Shown piece after piece: positions 37,943 through 46,333 of a stretch of DNA of 64,000 nt; within the stretch, counting starts at the first letter, position 1, and each line of letters begins with the position of its first letter. The position numbers were made by a program, and so were the translations under genes. Source of the stretch: Methylomonas rapida (GTDB taxonomy: Bacteria; Pseudomonadota; Gammaproteobacteria; Methylococcales; Methylomonadaceae); NCBI RefSeq assembly GCF_024360925.2, contig NZ_CP113517.1, forward strand, positions 2,542,001 to 2,606,000. The letters are read 5' to 3'. A model generated the notes under the pieces. It did not search any database. It saw only the letters and a program-made list of their open reading frames with translations, and was not told the origin of the DNA.

Positions 37943-38827
37943 TCAACGCTCGAAATACGCCAATAAAAAATCGACAAAACTGGTCAATTTGGCGGGATAA
38001 AAGCGACGTTGCAAATACGTCGCGTAAATCGCCACATTAGGGCGACGGTAATCGCGCAAGATTTCCACCAACTCCCCGCTTTCCAGATAAGACATCACCG
38101 ACAGGCGCGGCGCCTGCACGATACCCATGCCCAATGCGGCGGCTTGGCACAACGCGCGGCCGTTGTTCGATGCCAACACCCAATCGGTCTTGATGCGTTT
38201 AGGTTCACCATCGACGTTGAACAACCAATAATCACCTTGCGGAGTGTCGACATAATGCAGACAACGATGCCGCGATAAGTCTTCAATGCAGTCCGGATAA
38301 CCGTTATTGGCCAAATAAGCGGGCGAAGCATAGGTGCAAAGCTCGGTTTCCGCGATCTTGCGCGCCACCACGCCTGGATCGAGCTTGTCGGTTACCAGCA
38401 GGGAAATATCGAAACGGCCGTCCCGCAAATTGGGTGGTTTGTTATCCAGCGACATCGATATCTTGACTTCGGGATACTGTCGCAAATACTGCTCTATCAC
38501 CGGCACCATGTAAATGCCGCCAAAATCGATCGGCGCGCAGAGCTTGATTTGGCCCTTGACGCGCTCGCCGTGCTGCTGCACCGAAACTTCCAGTTCGGCC
38601 AAATCCTCCAGCAACTGTTTGCTGCGATAATAATAAGCCTCGCCGGCCCCGGTTAAGCTGAGACTTCGCGTCGTCCGATTCAGCAATATCACGCCCAGCG
38701 ACGCTTCCAGCTGCGCCATGTACTTGCTGATCATCATCGTCGACAACTTCAATTCCTTGGCAACGGCGGAAAAAGTACCGAGTTCGACGATACGGCAAAA
38801 CACCCGCATATGATTGAATTTATCCAT
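37943..38827 (-). CDS. LysR-family transcriptional regulator
   Basis: This encodes 294 residues. The N-terminal winged helix (FCRIVELGTFSAVAKELKLS, then YMAQLEASLG and LLNRTTRSLSLT) is typical, followed by a periplasmic-binding-like effector domain (residues about 90-294). The start MDKFNHMRVF is preferred over an ATG three codons upstream. It is divergent from a beta-carbonic anhydrase gene 151 bases away, with a palindromic site between (38837-38865), so it may control that gene and itself. The effector is unknown. Confidence 0.93.
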   Translation of the reverse strand: MDKFNHMRVFCRIVELGTFSAVAKELKLSTMMISKYMAQLEASLGVILLNRTTRSLSLTGAGEAYYYRSKQLLEDLAELEVSVQQHGERVKGQIKLCAPIDFGGIYMVPVIEQYLRQYPEVKISMSLDNKPPNLRDGRFDISLLVTDKLDPGVVARKIAETELCTYASPAYLANNGYPDCIEDLSRHRCLHYVDTPQGDYWLFNVDGEPKRIKTDWVLASNNGRALCQAAALGMGIVQAPRLSVMSYLESGELVEILRDYRRPNVAIYATYLQRRFYPAKLTSFVDFLLAYFER

Positions 38828-38836
38828 GCGAAACAA

Positions 38837-38865
38837 TATAAACCCAAAGTTTATATTTTATAAAC
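38837..38865. promoter_or_regulatory. Candidate LysR operator
   Basis: TATAAAC (38837-38843), its complement GTTTATA (38849-38855) and TATAAAC again (38859-38865) lie directly upstream of the LysR gene, within the divergent promoter region. Such spaced inverted heptads are the usual form of LysR binding sites. Confidence 0.55.
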
Positions 38866-38876
38866 TAAACAATGTC

Positions 38877-38905
38877 TTTAAACCAGCAGAACCCCTGTAT
38901 ACAAT
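38877..38905 (+). promoter_or_regulatory. Possible promoter of the carbonic anhydrase gene
   Basis: TTTAAA at 38877 and TATACAAT at 38898-38905 are spaced roughly like a sigma-70 -35/-10 pair, just downstream of the candidate operator. This is a pattern match only. Confidence 0.3.
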
Positions 38906-38978
38906 CGAACGCGGAGATAGTCGTTTACCGTCTGGCTGAATCTCGGCCAGACCCTTTTTTCAACAACCGAGGTTTAAT

Positions 38979-39557
38979 ATGAGCAAAGTTTTAAATGAAG
39001 TATTGTTGGCCAATCGTGAATACGTGGCCGGTTTCAATAAAGGCGATCTGGTCATGCCGCCTGCTCGCCAATTTGCCATTTTGACCTGCATGGACGCCCG
39101 CCTGGATCCGGCGAAATATGCAGGCTTATCCGAAGGCGACGCGCACGTGATCCGCAACGCCGGCGGCCGCGCCAGCGATGACGCCATCCGTTCCCTGGTG
39201 ATTTCCTATAAACTGCTCGGCACCAAGGAATGGTTTGTGATTCATCATACCGATTGCGGCATGGAAACCTTTACCAACGACATCATGAGCGATCTGCTGG
39301 CCAGCAGCCTGAAAACCGCAAGCGTCGACGCCTCGGGCTGGCACGATAGCGGCGAAGGCCCTGGCTCCACCGACGGCAAATACATCAACTGGCTGACCAT
39401 CAAAAACCAGGCCGAAAGCGTGCTGGAAGATGTCAAACGCATCAAGGCGCATCCCTTGGTACCCAGCAACATTCCTGTTTATGGTTACATTTACGACGTC
39501 AAAACCGGCAGCTTGATCGAAGTTCCCGAAGCCACCGCAGCCGGCCAAGCTCACTAA
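38979..39557 (+). CDS. Beta-class carbonic anhydrase
   Basis: This encodes 192 residues. The zinc ligands Cys37 (with Asp39 and Arg41 of CMDARLD), His90 and Cys93 (HHTDCG) are in place. It interconverts CO2 and bicarbonate in the cytoplasm, supplying bicarbonate for carboxylation. It is monocistronic and ends at a strong hairpin terminator. The segment between the zinc site and the C-terminus is longer than in minimal beta enzymes. A carbon disulfide hydrolase-like activity cannot be excluded from sequence alone. Confidence 0.9.
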   Translation: MSKVLNEVLLANREYVAGFNKGDLVMPPARQFAILTCMDARLDPAKYAGLSEGDAHVIRNAGGRASDDAIRSLVISYKLLGTKEWFVIHHTDCGMETFTNDIMSDLLASSLKTASVDASGWHDSGEGPGSTDGKYINWLTIKNQAESVLEDVKRIKAHPLVPSNIPVYGYIYDVKTGSLIEVPEATAAGQAH

Positions 39558-39572
39558 TTTCATCCGCTTCTC

Positions 39573-39605
39573 CAGTCTGGGTCGGCAACGCCTCGACCCA
39601 GACTG
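39573..39605. terminator. Hairpin between the convergent carbonic anhydrase and GGDEF-EAL genes
   Basis: CAGTCTGGGTCG pairs perfectly with CGACCCAGACTG across a 9-base loop. It lies 15 bases after the carbonic anhydrase stop and 23 bases before the convergent gene's end, so it probably serves both. Confidence 0.8.
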
Positions 39606-39628
39606 TTCTGCTTTAAAAGCCTGACACC

Positions 39629-42600
39629 TCAACGCGCCGCCAGCATCGCCACAAAATCGTCCGCCGGCATGGGCCTGGAAAACAAATAGCCTTGTCCATA
39701 ATCACATCCCATTTCCCGCAACAAGGCATGCTGTGCTTCGGTTTCTATGCCTTCGGCAATCACTTTGATACCGAGCTTGTGCGCCATCAGGATGATCGCC
39801 TCGCACAATGCCATGTTGGTCGAGTTGGTCGAGAGATTGGCAATAAACCTTTGATCGATTTTCAGATAATCGATATCGAATTTCTGGATGTAGGCTAAGG
39901 ACGAATAGCCGGTGCCAAAATCATCCAGCGACACCTGCACGCCGGCATCCCTGTAATTGAGCAACTGCCGCGAGGTGTTTGGCGACACATCCAGCAACAA
40001 GCCTTCGGTAATTTCGATCACGACGCTGTCGCCGGGCAAGCCCATTTGCCGCAAACACTCCAGCCAATCCGACTCGGAACCATTATTTTGCCGAAATTGC
40101 ATGGGCGACTTATTGATGGACACTTGAAAATCGGCCGCCAACGCTTGCCGAAAAATCCTGACCTGCGAGACAACCTGACGGAATGCCCAGTCGCCGATAC
40201 GGACAATCAGGCCGTTTTCCTCGGCAACCGATATGAACAACCCTGGGCTGACCAAACCTTTGCTCGGATGCCGCCAACGAATCAAGGCCTCCGCCTTATG
40301 GATACCGCCGTTTTTCAGCTCGACGATGGGTTGGTAATACATTTCAAACTGTTGCAAGCTCAGCGCGTTGCGCAAATCGTTGATCATGTTCATGCGATAT
40401 TGCGCGGCGTATTGCAACTCTACGGTAAAGTAGCTGTAACCGTTCCGGCCGTTGCTCTTGGCGGCATACATGGCCTGATCGGCATTTTGGATCAATTGCG
40501 CGGCATCCATCGCATCGGTTGGATACAGCGTAATACCGACGCTTGCGGACACGTAACTTGACTCGCCGTTCAAGGGAAAAGGCTCCATCATGCAGGACAG
40601 CACGGCCTGAGCCACGCGCTCCACGGCGTCAGCGCTTTCGATGCCCGTCATGATGATGGTAAATTCATCTCCGCCCAGGCGTGACACGGTGTCGGTGTCG
40701 CGCACGCAACCACGCAAGCGCCTGGCGGCAATTTGCAGCAATTCGTCCCCCAAGGCATGCCCCAGGGTATCGTTGATTTCCTTGAAATGATCGAGATCGA
40801 TGAACAGCAGCGCAAACGACGCGCCATTCCGGCTGCATTTCCTGATTTCCTGATCCAGGCGGTCGTGAAACATCTGCCGGTTGGGCAACCCCGTCAGTGG
40901 ATCGAAATTGGCCTGCCGCCAAATTTGTTCCTCGCTGCGCTTTTTCTCGGTAATATCGATCGCCACGCCATCCCAAACCGGCGAATCTCCCATGAGTTTC
41001 GGTCTGGAACACAAGCTCAGCCAGCGTTCGCCGCCTTCCGGATACTTCAGGCGCAACTCCATCGAAAAATCGCTCAACTCGCGTCTGCTGCGTTTTTCCG
41101 CCTCCCGATACTGGGCAATTTGCGCCGGATCGACTTGGCCGAACAAGGTTGCCGGATCGCTTAAAACTTGTTCCACGCCGACCCCATGAATTTTTTCAAC
41201 GCCCTTGCTGACGAATTGAAAACACGGCTTACCGTCACTGTCCAAGGCATATTGATAGATATAACCATCCGGCAGGTTGTTACCCAGCGAACGGATGCGC
41301 TCTTCACTGGCCAACAACTGTTCTTCAAAGCGCTTGCGTTCGGTAATATCGCGACTTATGCCCACGACTCCCAATAATTGCCCATCGGGCGCATAAAAAG
41401 GGGTTTTTATCGTATCCAGCAACCGCCGGCGACCATCGGGGTATTTCACCCATTCTTCGTTGCCGCAGGACTCGCCAGTTTCGAACATTTCCATGTCTTT
41501 CTGGCGAAAGAATTCCGCCGTTTCATGCTCGAAGAAATCGAAATCGGTCTTGCCGATTTGCTGGCTTTCCGCTCGGCCGGCGAATTCCGCAAAAGCCTGA
41601 TTACAGCCCAGATAGACCCCGTTCCGATCCTTGAAGAAAATCAAATCCGGCACCGCATCGATGATGCAACGCAACAGCGAGCGCTCGTAGGACAGGCTCT
41701 CGCGCAAATGATACTCTTCCGTGACATCGCGAAAGACCAGGACCACGCCCAAAATCGCGCCATCGCGCGCGCGTATCGGCGCGGCGGAATCGGCGATCTG
41801 ATATTCGGCTTTATCGCGTGAGATCAGCACGGTGTGATTCGCTAGGCCTACGGTTTGGCCGGTAGCCAGGACACGCTTGGCGGGCGCTTCGGCGCATTTG
41901 CGGGTCAGCGCGTTGATGATGACGAAAACCTCCTCGAGCTCCTTCCCCAGCGCGTCCGACAAACTCCAGCCCGTCAGTTGCTGGGCGACGTCATTCATGA
42001 AGGTGACATGATTGTCCGTGTCGGTGGCGATCACCGCGTCACCGATGGAAAACAATGTAACCGCCAGACGTTCCTTGCTTTCTTCCAGTTGCGCGATGGT
42101 TTCCTGCAACCTTTCCCGCATCCGATTCCAGGCTTCGCCCAGGGTGGCTAGCTCCCCTTTGCCGCTCATGTGCGCACTGGCTAAATAATCGCCTTCCTTG
42201 AAGCGAGCGACCACATCCGTCAAGTAGCGCAAGGGTCTGTCGATCCAGAACGAGATGATCGCGCCCACCGCCACCATCAGCAAGGCACCGATGATCAGGA
42301 CCGGCAGCATGGATTTCAGTAATGCATGCCAGGAATCCGTTTTGAAACGCGATAAATCGTAATCCAGCAATAATAACCCTATCCGGGTAGGCCTAATCTT
42401 GCCCGCTTCCAAAGCCAGCATGACGGGCTGGCAGCCCAGCAGGCGCTGGCGATCCGCGGTGTATTCGATGATCGCGTTTTGTTTCAGCCTTATCGACGCA
42501 CAAGCGCTACTGGCAAAATCGGGCAGCACCTGTCTAAAATCGCGGCCCAGCCATTCCAGGCGCGTGGCCAACATCACGCTACCGCCGTCATCGATCAAAG

Positions 42601-42862
42601 CCGCGTTGTTGATGGCGCTATTGACGCCAAACATCGCCATTTCGACCGCCAGCATGTCCTTTTCTTCATGTCTGATCAGGCTCTCGATGCGAATCTCGGA
42701 ATCCGCCAGCATTTGGCGTACGTCGTTTTGTGCGCGTGCCTCGATGCTGCGAAGCATTTGGCTGTGCTGATACCACAGCGAAAACGCCAGCAACAGGCCA
42801 AAGGCGCCAATGACCAGCAAAGGCAAGGCACGCTGCAGCCTCAGTGTGTGGATGGGTTTCAT
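39629..42862 (-). CDS. Membrane PAS-GGDEF-EAL cyclic-di-GMP protein
   Basis: This encodes 1077 residues. There is a membrane segment near residues 13-32, a periplasmic sensor to about 185, a second membrane helix (LPVLIIGALLMVAVGAIISF) and a HAMP domain. About three PAS/PAC modules follow (each ending DVTEE, DITERK or DITEKK), then a GGDEF domain with RLGGDEF and I-site RDTD five residues before it, then an EAL domain with EALIRW, EITE, DDFGTGYSSL and AEGIET. Both catalytic sites look intact, so it could make and degrade cyclic-di-GMP. Its start overlaps the stop of the binding-protein gene, which suggests that protein feeds a signal to it. Confidence 0.94.
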   Translation of the reverse strand: MKPIHTLRLQRALPLLVIGAFGLLLAFSLWYQHSQMLRSIEARAQNDVRQMLADSEIRIESLIRHEEKDMLAVEMAMFGVNSAINNAALIDDGGSVMLATRLEWLGRDFRQVLPDFASSACASIRLKQNAIIEYTADRQRLLGCQPVMLALEAGKIRPTRIGLLLLDYDLSRFKTDSWHALLKSMLPVLIIGALLMVAVGAIISFWIDRPLRYLTDVVARFKEGDYLASAHMSGKGELATLGEAWNRMRERLQETIAQLEESKERLAVTLFSIGDAVIATDTDNHVTFMNDVAQQLTGWSLSDALGKELEEVFVIINALTRKCAEAPAKRVLATGQTVGLANHTVLISRDKAEYQIADSAAPIRARDGAILGVVLVFRDVTEEYHLRESLSYERSLLRCIIDAVPDLIFFKDRNGVYLGCNQAFAEFAGRAESQQIGKTDFDFFEHETAEFFRQKDMEMFETGESCGNEEWVKYPDGRRRLLDTIKTPFYAPDGQLLGVVGISRDITERKRFEEQLLASEERIRSLGNNLPDGYIYQYALDSDGKPCFQFVSKGVEKIHGVGVEQVLSDPATLFGQVDPAQIAQYREAEKRSRRELSDFSMELRLKYPEGGERWLSLCSRPKLMGDSPVWDGVAIDITEKKRSEEQIWRQANFDPLTGLPNRQMFHDRLDQEIRKCSRNGASFALLFIDLDHFKEINDTLGHALGDELLQIAARRLRGCVRDTDTVSRLGGDEFTIIMTGIESADAVERVAQAVLSCMMEPFPLNGESSYVSASVGITLYPTDAMDAAQLIQNADQAMYAAKSNGRNGYSYFTVELQYAAQYRMNMINDLRNALSLQQFEMYYQPIVELKNGGIHKAEALIRWRHPSKGLVSPGLFISVAEENGLIVRIGDWAFRQVVSQVRIFRQALAADFQVSINKSPMQFRQNNGSESDWLECLRQMGLPGDSVVIEITEGLLLDVSPNTSRQLLNYRDAGVQVSLDDFGTGYSSLAYIQKFDIDYLKIDQRFIANLSTNSTNMALCEAIILMAHKLGIKVIAEGIETEAQHALLREMGCDYGQGYLFSRPMPADDFVAMLAAR

Positions 42863-43860
42863 GGCGGCGCATCCGGCAAGAAACCGGACTCGGCCAAAAC
42901 ATCCGTCTTGACGTCGGTTTGCAGCAAATCATGTCGGCGCATCAAGGCCGCCAGATCGGTGGCGACCTTATGCAAAGCCGGTGCTGGAGCGGCTAACCAG
43001 CGGCGGTTTTCGCTTAAATCCGGCAAACCAAGTCCCTTGAACATAGCCAAGACTTCTTGCGGCGAGACAGCCAGGCGGGGAGCCATCCGCTTGGCGGCAT
43101 CGTCCGGCTGTTGCCGAAGATAATCCTGGGCCGCAAAATAAGCGCCGACGAGTTTTTTCAAGGATGCGCGATGCGCTTCGATTGCATCGGCGCGCACCAG
43201 CAATACGTCCAGAATGCGTCCCGGTATTTGGCTACTATTGAACAATTCATGCGCCCCCTCGGCAAGCAAACTGCTCCGGACGGGCTCGAAGGTTATCAGC
43301 GCATCGATCTCTTGATTTTTCCAGGCGGCCAAATGGTCGTTGACGGTCTTCGGAACGATGACAATGTCCTCGGCGTGGAGCCCTGCCCGTTCCAGGGCCG
43401 CGTCCAACACCACGGCACCGGTTGCCGTATTCTCCACCCCTACCCGCTTGCCGCGCAGCTGTTGCACTTCGACCAGATCGCCACGGCCCAGCAAGGCATC
43501 GGCGCCATTGGAAACATCCATCACCAAAATCACGCGCAAATCCAAGCTTGGGTCTTGCATCAGATTCAAGGCTTCATCGAGCGTCAAGGCGGCAGCTTCG
43601 ACAATCCCGTTGCGGATGGCATGTAAGGACTGGCTCGCTGAAGGCATTTCCACCAGGCGAATTGGGGCATCCTGATACAAATCCAGACTGCGCGCCAGGT
43701 ATAACATTTCGTAGCCTGGCCAGACGTTAGTGGCAATCCGCAACATGGGTTGCGGTGATCGCACGCAAGAAAGTGGCGCCAGGCACGACACAAACACGCC
43801 GAAATAAATGAAGCAGCGCAATACTCGATGAGTGATCAGCGGTCTGGGGAGACTGAGCAT
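42859..43860 (-). CDS. Periplasmic NMT1/THI5-like solute-binding protein, probable sensor partner
   Basis: This encodes 333 residues with an N-terminal signal sequence that may end in a lipobox (FVSCLAPLSC). The ATNVWPGYEMLYLAR and TGAVVLDAALERAG segments match the ABC-type nitrate/sulfonate/taurine-like binding proteins. No ABC permease or ATPase lies nearby. Instead it overlaps the PAS-GGDEF-EAL gene by four bases, so it likely senses a solute for that protein. Similar pairings are known for periplasmic binding proteins coupled to cyclic-di-GMP enzymes. Confidence 0.85.
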   Translation of the reverse strand: MLSLPRPLITHRVLRCFIYFGVFVSCLAPLSCVRSPQPMLRIATNVWPGYEMLYLARSLDLYQDAPIRLVEMPSASQSLHAIRNGIVEAAALTLDEALNLMQDPSLDLRVILVMDVSNGADALLGRGDLVEVQQLRGKRVGVENTATGAVVLDAALERAGLHAEDIVIVPKTVNDHLAAWKNQEIDALITFEPVRSSLLAEGAHELFNSSQIPGRILDVLLVRADAIEAHRASLKKLVGAYFAAQDYLRQQPDDAAKRMAPRLAVSPQEVLAMFKGLGLPDLSENRRWLAAPAPALHKVATDLAALMRRHDLLQTDVKTDVLAESGFLPDAPP

Positions 43861-44443
43861 GTTGGGTATTGTTGGAGAAGAAATTGATGTCGTCTGTGAA
43901 AAATAGTCTCGTAAAAGTCATTCCTGGGTAAAACAGGCCAAAATCAAAGCCATCAAGTCATTATCCGCCGCCTGTCGATACCGTCCAGCAAACTGCAAAA
44001 TCGAATTGGTTTCGTGCATGTTGCTCGCCATCGACCTGTCACGGTTCAGGCTTTTCCATCTGACTCGGCATATCAGCATAGGCGCCTTTGTGAATTTTAT
44101 TATGCCGTACCTTGGCAGCGGATGAAGCTTCAATATTCAGCCTTGGCAAACAGCGGATCGTTTTTCCAGCGGCATGTCTATCCTGGCAAGCGATTTTGCA
44201 TCCGCGCCAGCCGGGAAAATTTGATCCGGATCAATTGACCCTTCCCGCAAGCAAGCCGGGATACAACGCCTTGGCAAGGCAATAACATCATGATTTATAT
44301 GCAAACTATTCAGACTTTTTGCTGAAAGTTTCCACACCTTTCGCCATTATCATCTATATTCGGAAAGGTTGGTTTTTATCTTTAGCGATCCAATCCATGG
44401 ATTTTTACATAGATTTTTTGGTTTTGAATATCGGAGGGGGAAT
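43861..44443. other. Intergenic region before the GMC cluster
   Basis: About 580 bases between divergent transcription units. Two small minus-strand open frames are present but have no recognisable features. A good ribosome site (GGAGGGGG) precedes the GMC gene at 44444. Confidence 0.45.
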
Positions 44444-46246
44444 ATGAGTCAGGATACAATGCCGGGAAACGACACCCTTGAGGCCGTCGTGATAGGCAGC
44501 GGATTTGGCGGTTCGGTCAGTTTCTGCAGGTTGTCGCAAAAGTGGGGCGACAAAGTCTTGTTGCTGGAGCGAGGCAAGCGTTATCCGATGGGCTCCTTCC
44601 CGCGAACGCCGCACGACATGGCCGACAATTTCTGGAGCGTGGAAGGTGATGAGGTTCAACGTCCCAAGCACATCCGCAAGAAACAAAATTTGCGCGGCCT
44701 GTTCGACATACGCAATTTTCGCAAGATGGATGCGGTATTTAGCGCGGGCCTGGGCGGCGGATCGCTGATTTACGCGAACGTATATTTAGAGCCGCCCGAA
44801 CAGGTTTTCGAACAAGGCTGGCCTCGGCAATTGACCAAATCGACCCTGGAACCCTATTACCAAATCGCCCGGCAAGTGCTGGGTGCAAGGCCTGTGCCAC
44901 CCTGGAACCAGGACCCTCGCCGCAAGATCACCCGCACCGAACTATTTCAGAAATTCGCCGAGCAGGAAAAACGCACCAGCAAACTGGCCGACATCTGCGT
45001 ATTTTTCGGCGACGACTACAGCTATAAAGGCCAGGCACAACCGCTACCCATCGGCGAACAAGAACTGAACCGTTACGGCGCCAGACAGACTTCCTGCGTT
45101 TACTGTGGCGAATGCGACGTCGGCTGCAATACTCATTCGAAAAACACGCTGGATTTGAACTACCTGCATGTCGGCGAAAAGAGCCACGGCGGCAAAATTT
45201 TGACCAACTGCCTGGCCGAAAAAATCTTGCCGCTGAACAAGGCCGGAGCCGATGATCCCGAGGCCGACGGTTCTCATGGATATAAAGTCGTCTTCAAGGA
45301 CCTGGAGCGTAATGAAACCATCGAAGTCAGGACCCGCCGCGTGATCGTTTCCGCCGGCACGCTGGGCAGCAACGAATTGCTGCTGCGTTGCCGCGATGTG
45401 TTCCGAACCCTGCCGAAGTTGAGCGCCAAGCTGGGCCATTGGTTTTCCGCGAACGGGGACTTTTTATCCTTCGTAATCGACGGCAAGCAGCCCGCCGATC
45501 CGAATTACGGCCCCGTCATCACCCAATACACAGACTACAACCTGTTCGACCGTTTCCAACGCAATCAGGCCTTCGTGCTGGAAGACGCCTCCTATCCGGC
45601 GTTTGCCGCCTGGTACCTGGAAGGGGTATTTCCGGCCGGTTGGCTGCGCCGGGCGATCCGGACCCTGAAGGCATTGTGGGCCTGGCTGAAAAACGTCGTC
45701 CGGAGCGGCTCCTGGACCGGGTCCGTCGGTTTCGTGTTCCATGAAATGCTGAAAGGCGACCTGTCCTATAAGACCAGCGTGCTGTTGTGCATGGGCCTTG
45801 ATCGCGGCGACGGCACGCTGAGTTTGAACCACCAAGGCCGTGTCGATCTGGATTGGCCGCAAACGACCAGCATGGACTTGTATCAGGCGATTTTGGCAAC
45901 CGGCGATCGTTTCAAAAATTTCGTCAAATCGCATTGGTTCGTGCCGTTGCCGACCTGGGGGTGGCCCGTGTTCCGCGAACTGACCTCCTGGTTTCCAGCC
46001 AGGAACAACGTCACGGTGCACCCGTTGGGCGGCTGCATCCTGGCCGACTCGCCCGATCAAGGTGTCGTCAGCGGCAGCGACGAAAATCGGGGCCAGGCCT
46101 TCGGTTATCAGGGATTGTATGTCGTCGACGGCTCGATTCTACCGAGCGCGGTGGGCGCCAACCCGATTGCGACCATTTCGGCCACCGCCGAATGGATCGC
46201 GGAAGGCATTACCGGCATCAAGCCGGACGCCAGCCTCGGCATCTGA
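44444..46246 (+). CDS. GMC-family FAD oxidoreductase (cholesterol oxidase-like)
   Basis: This encodes 600 residues from MSQDTMPGND, with a clear ribosome site (GGAGGGGG). The FAD fold VVIGSGFGGSVSFCRL, the GLGGGSLIYANVYL segment and the C-terminal HPLGGC, then VDGSILPSAVGANP, match GMC enzymes related to cholesterol oxidase and long-chain alcohol oxidases. A Cys cluster, CVYCGECDVGC (Cys218, 221, 224, 228), has the spacing of an iron-sulfur site and occurs in the long-chain alcohol oxidase branch. The substrate is unknown but is likely a hydrophobic alcohol or sterol-like molecule. It is first in a run of four plus-strand genes. Confidence 0.85.
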   Translation: MSQDTMPGNDTLEAVVIGSGFGGSVSFCRLSQKWGDKVLLLERGKRYPMGSFPRTPHDMADNFWSVEGDEVQRPKHIRKKQNLRGLFDIRNFRKMDAVFSAGLGGGSLIYANVYLEPPEQVFEQGWPRQLTKSTLEPYYQIARQVLGARPVPPWNQDPRRKITRTELFQKFAEQEKRTSKLADICVFFGDDYSYKGQAQPLPIGEQELNRYGARQTSCVYCGECDVGCNTHSKNTLDLNYLHVGEKSHGGKILTNCLAEKILPLNKAGADDPEADGSHGYKVVFKDLERNETIEVRTRRVIVSAGTLGSNELLLRCRDVFRTLPKLSAKLGHWFSANGDFLSFVIDGKQPADPNYGPVITQYTDYNLFDRFQRNQAFVLEDASYPAFAAWYLEGVFPAGWLRRAIRTLKALWAWLKNVVRSGSWTGSVGFVFHEMLKGDLSYKTSVLLCMGLDRGDGTLSLNHQGRVDLDWPQTTSMDLYQAILATGDRFKNFVKSHWFVPLPTWGWPVFRELTSWFPARNNVTVHPLGGCILADSPDQGVVSGSDENRGQAFGYQGLYVVDGSILPSAVGANPIATISATAEWIAEGITGIKPDASLGI

Positions 46247-46333
46247 TCGAAAAGCGTGACGGGGCAGGCTTGGCTTCCAGCGTCCGTCCGCTGCTAAAAA
46301 CAACAACAATAACAACCATCAAGAGTGATCGCT

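Noticed and set aside
43918..44337. Two small minus-strand frames upstream of the GMC gene
   Set aside because: No family pattern, no ribosome sites and no coupling to neighbours.
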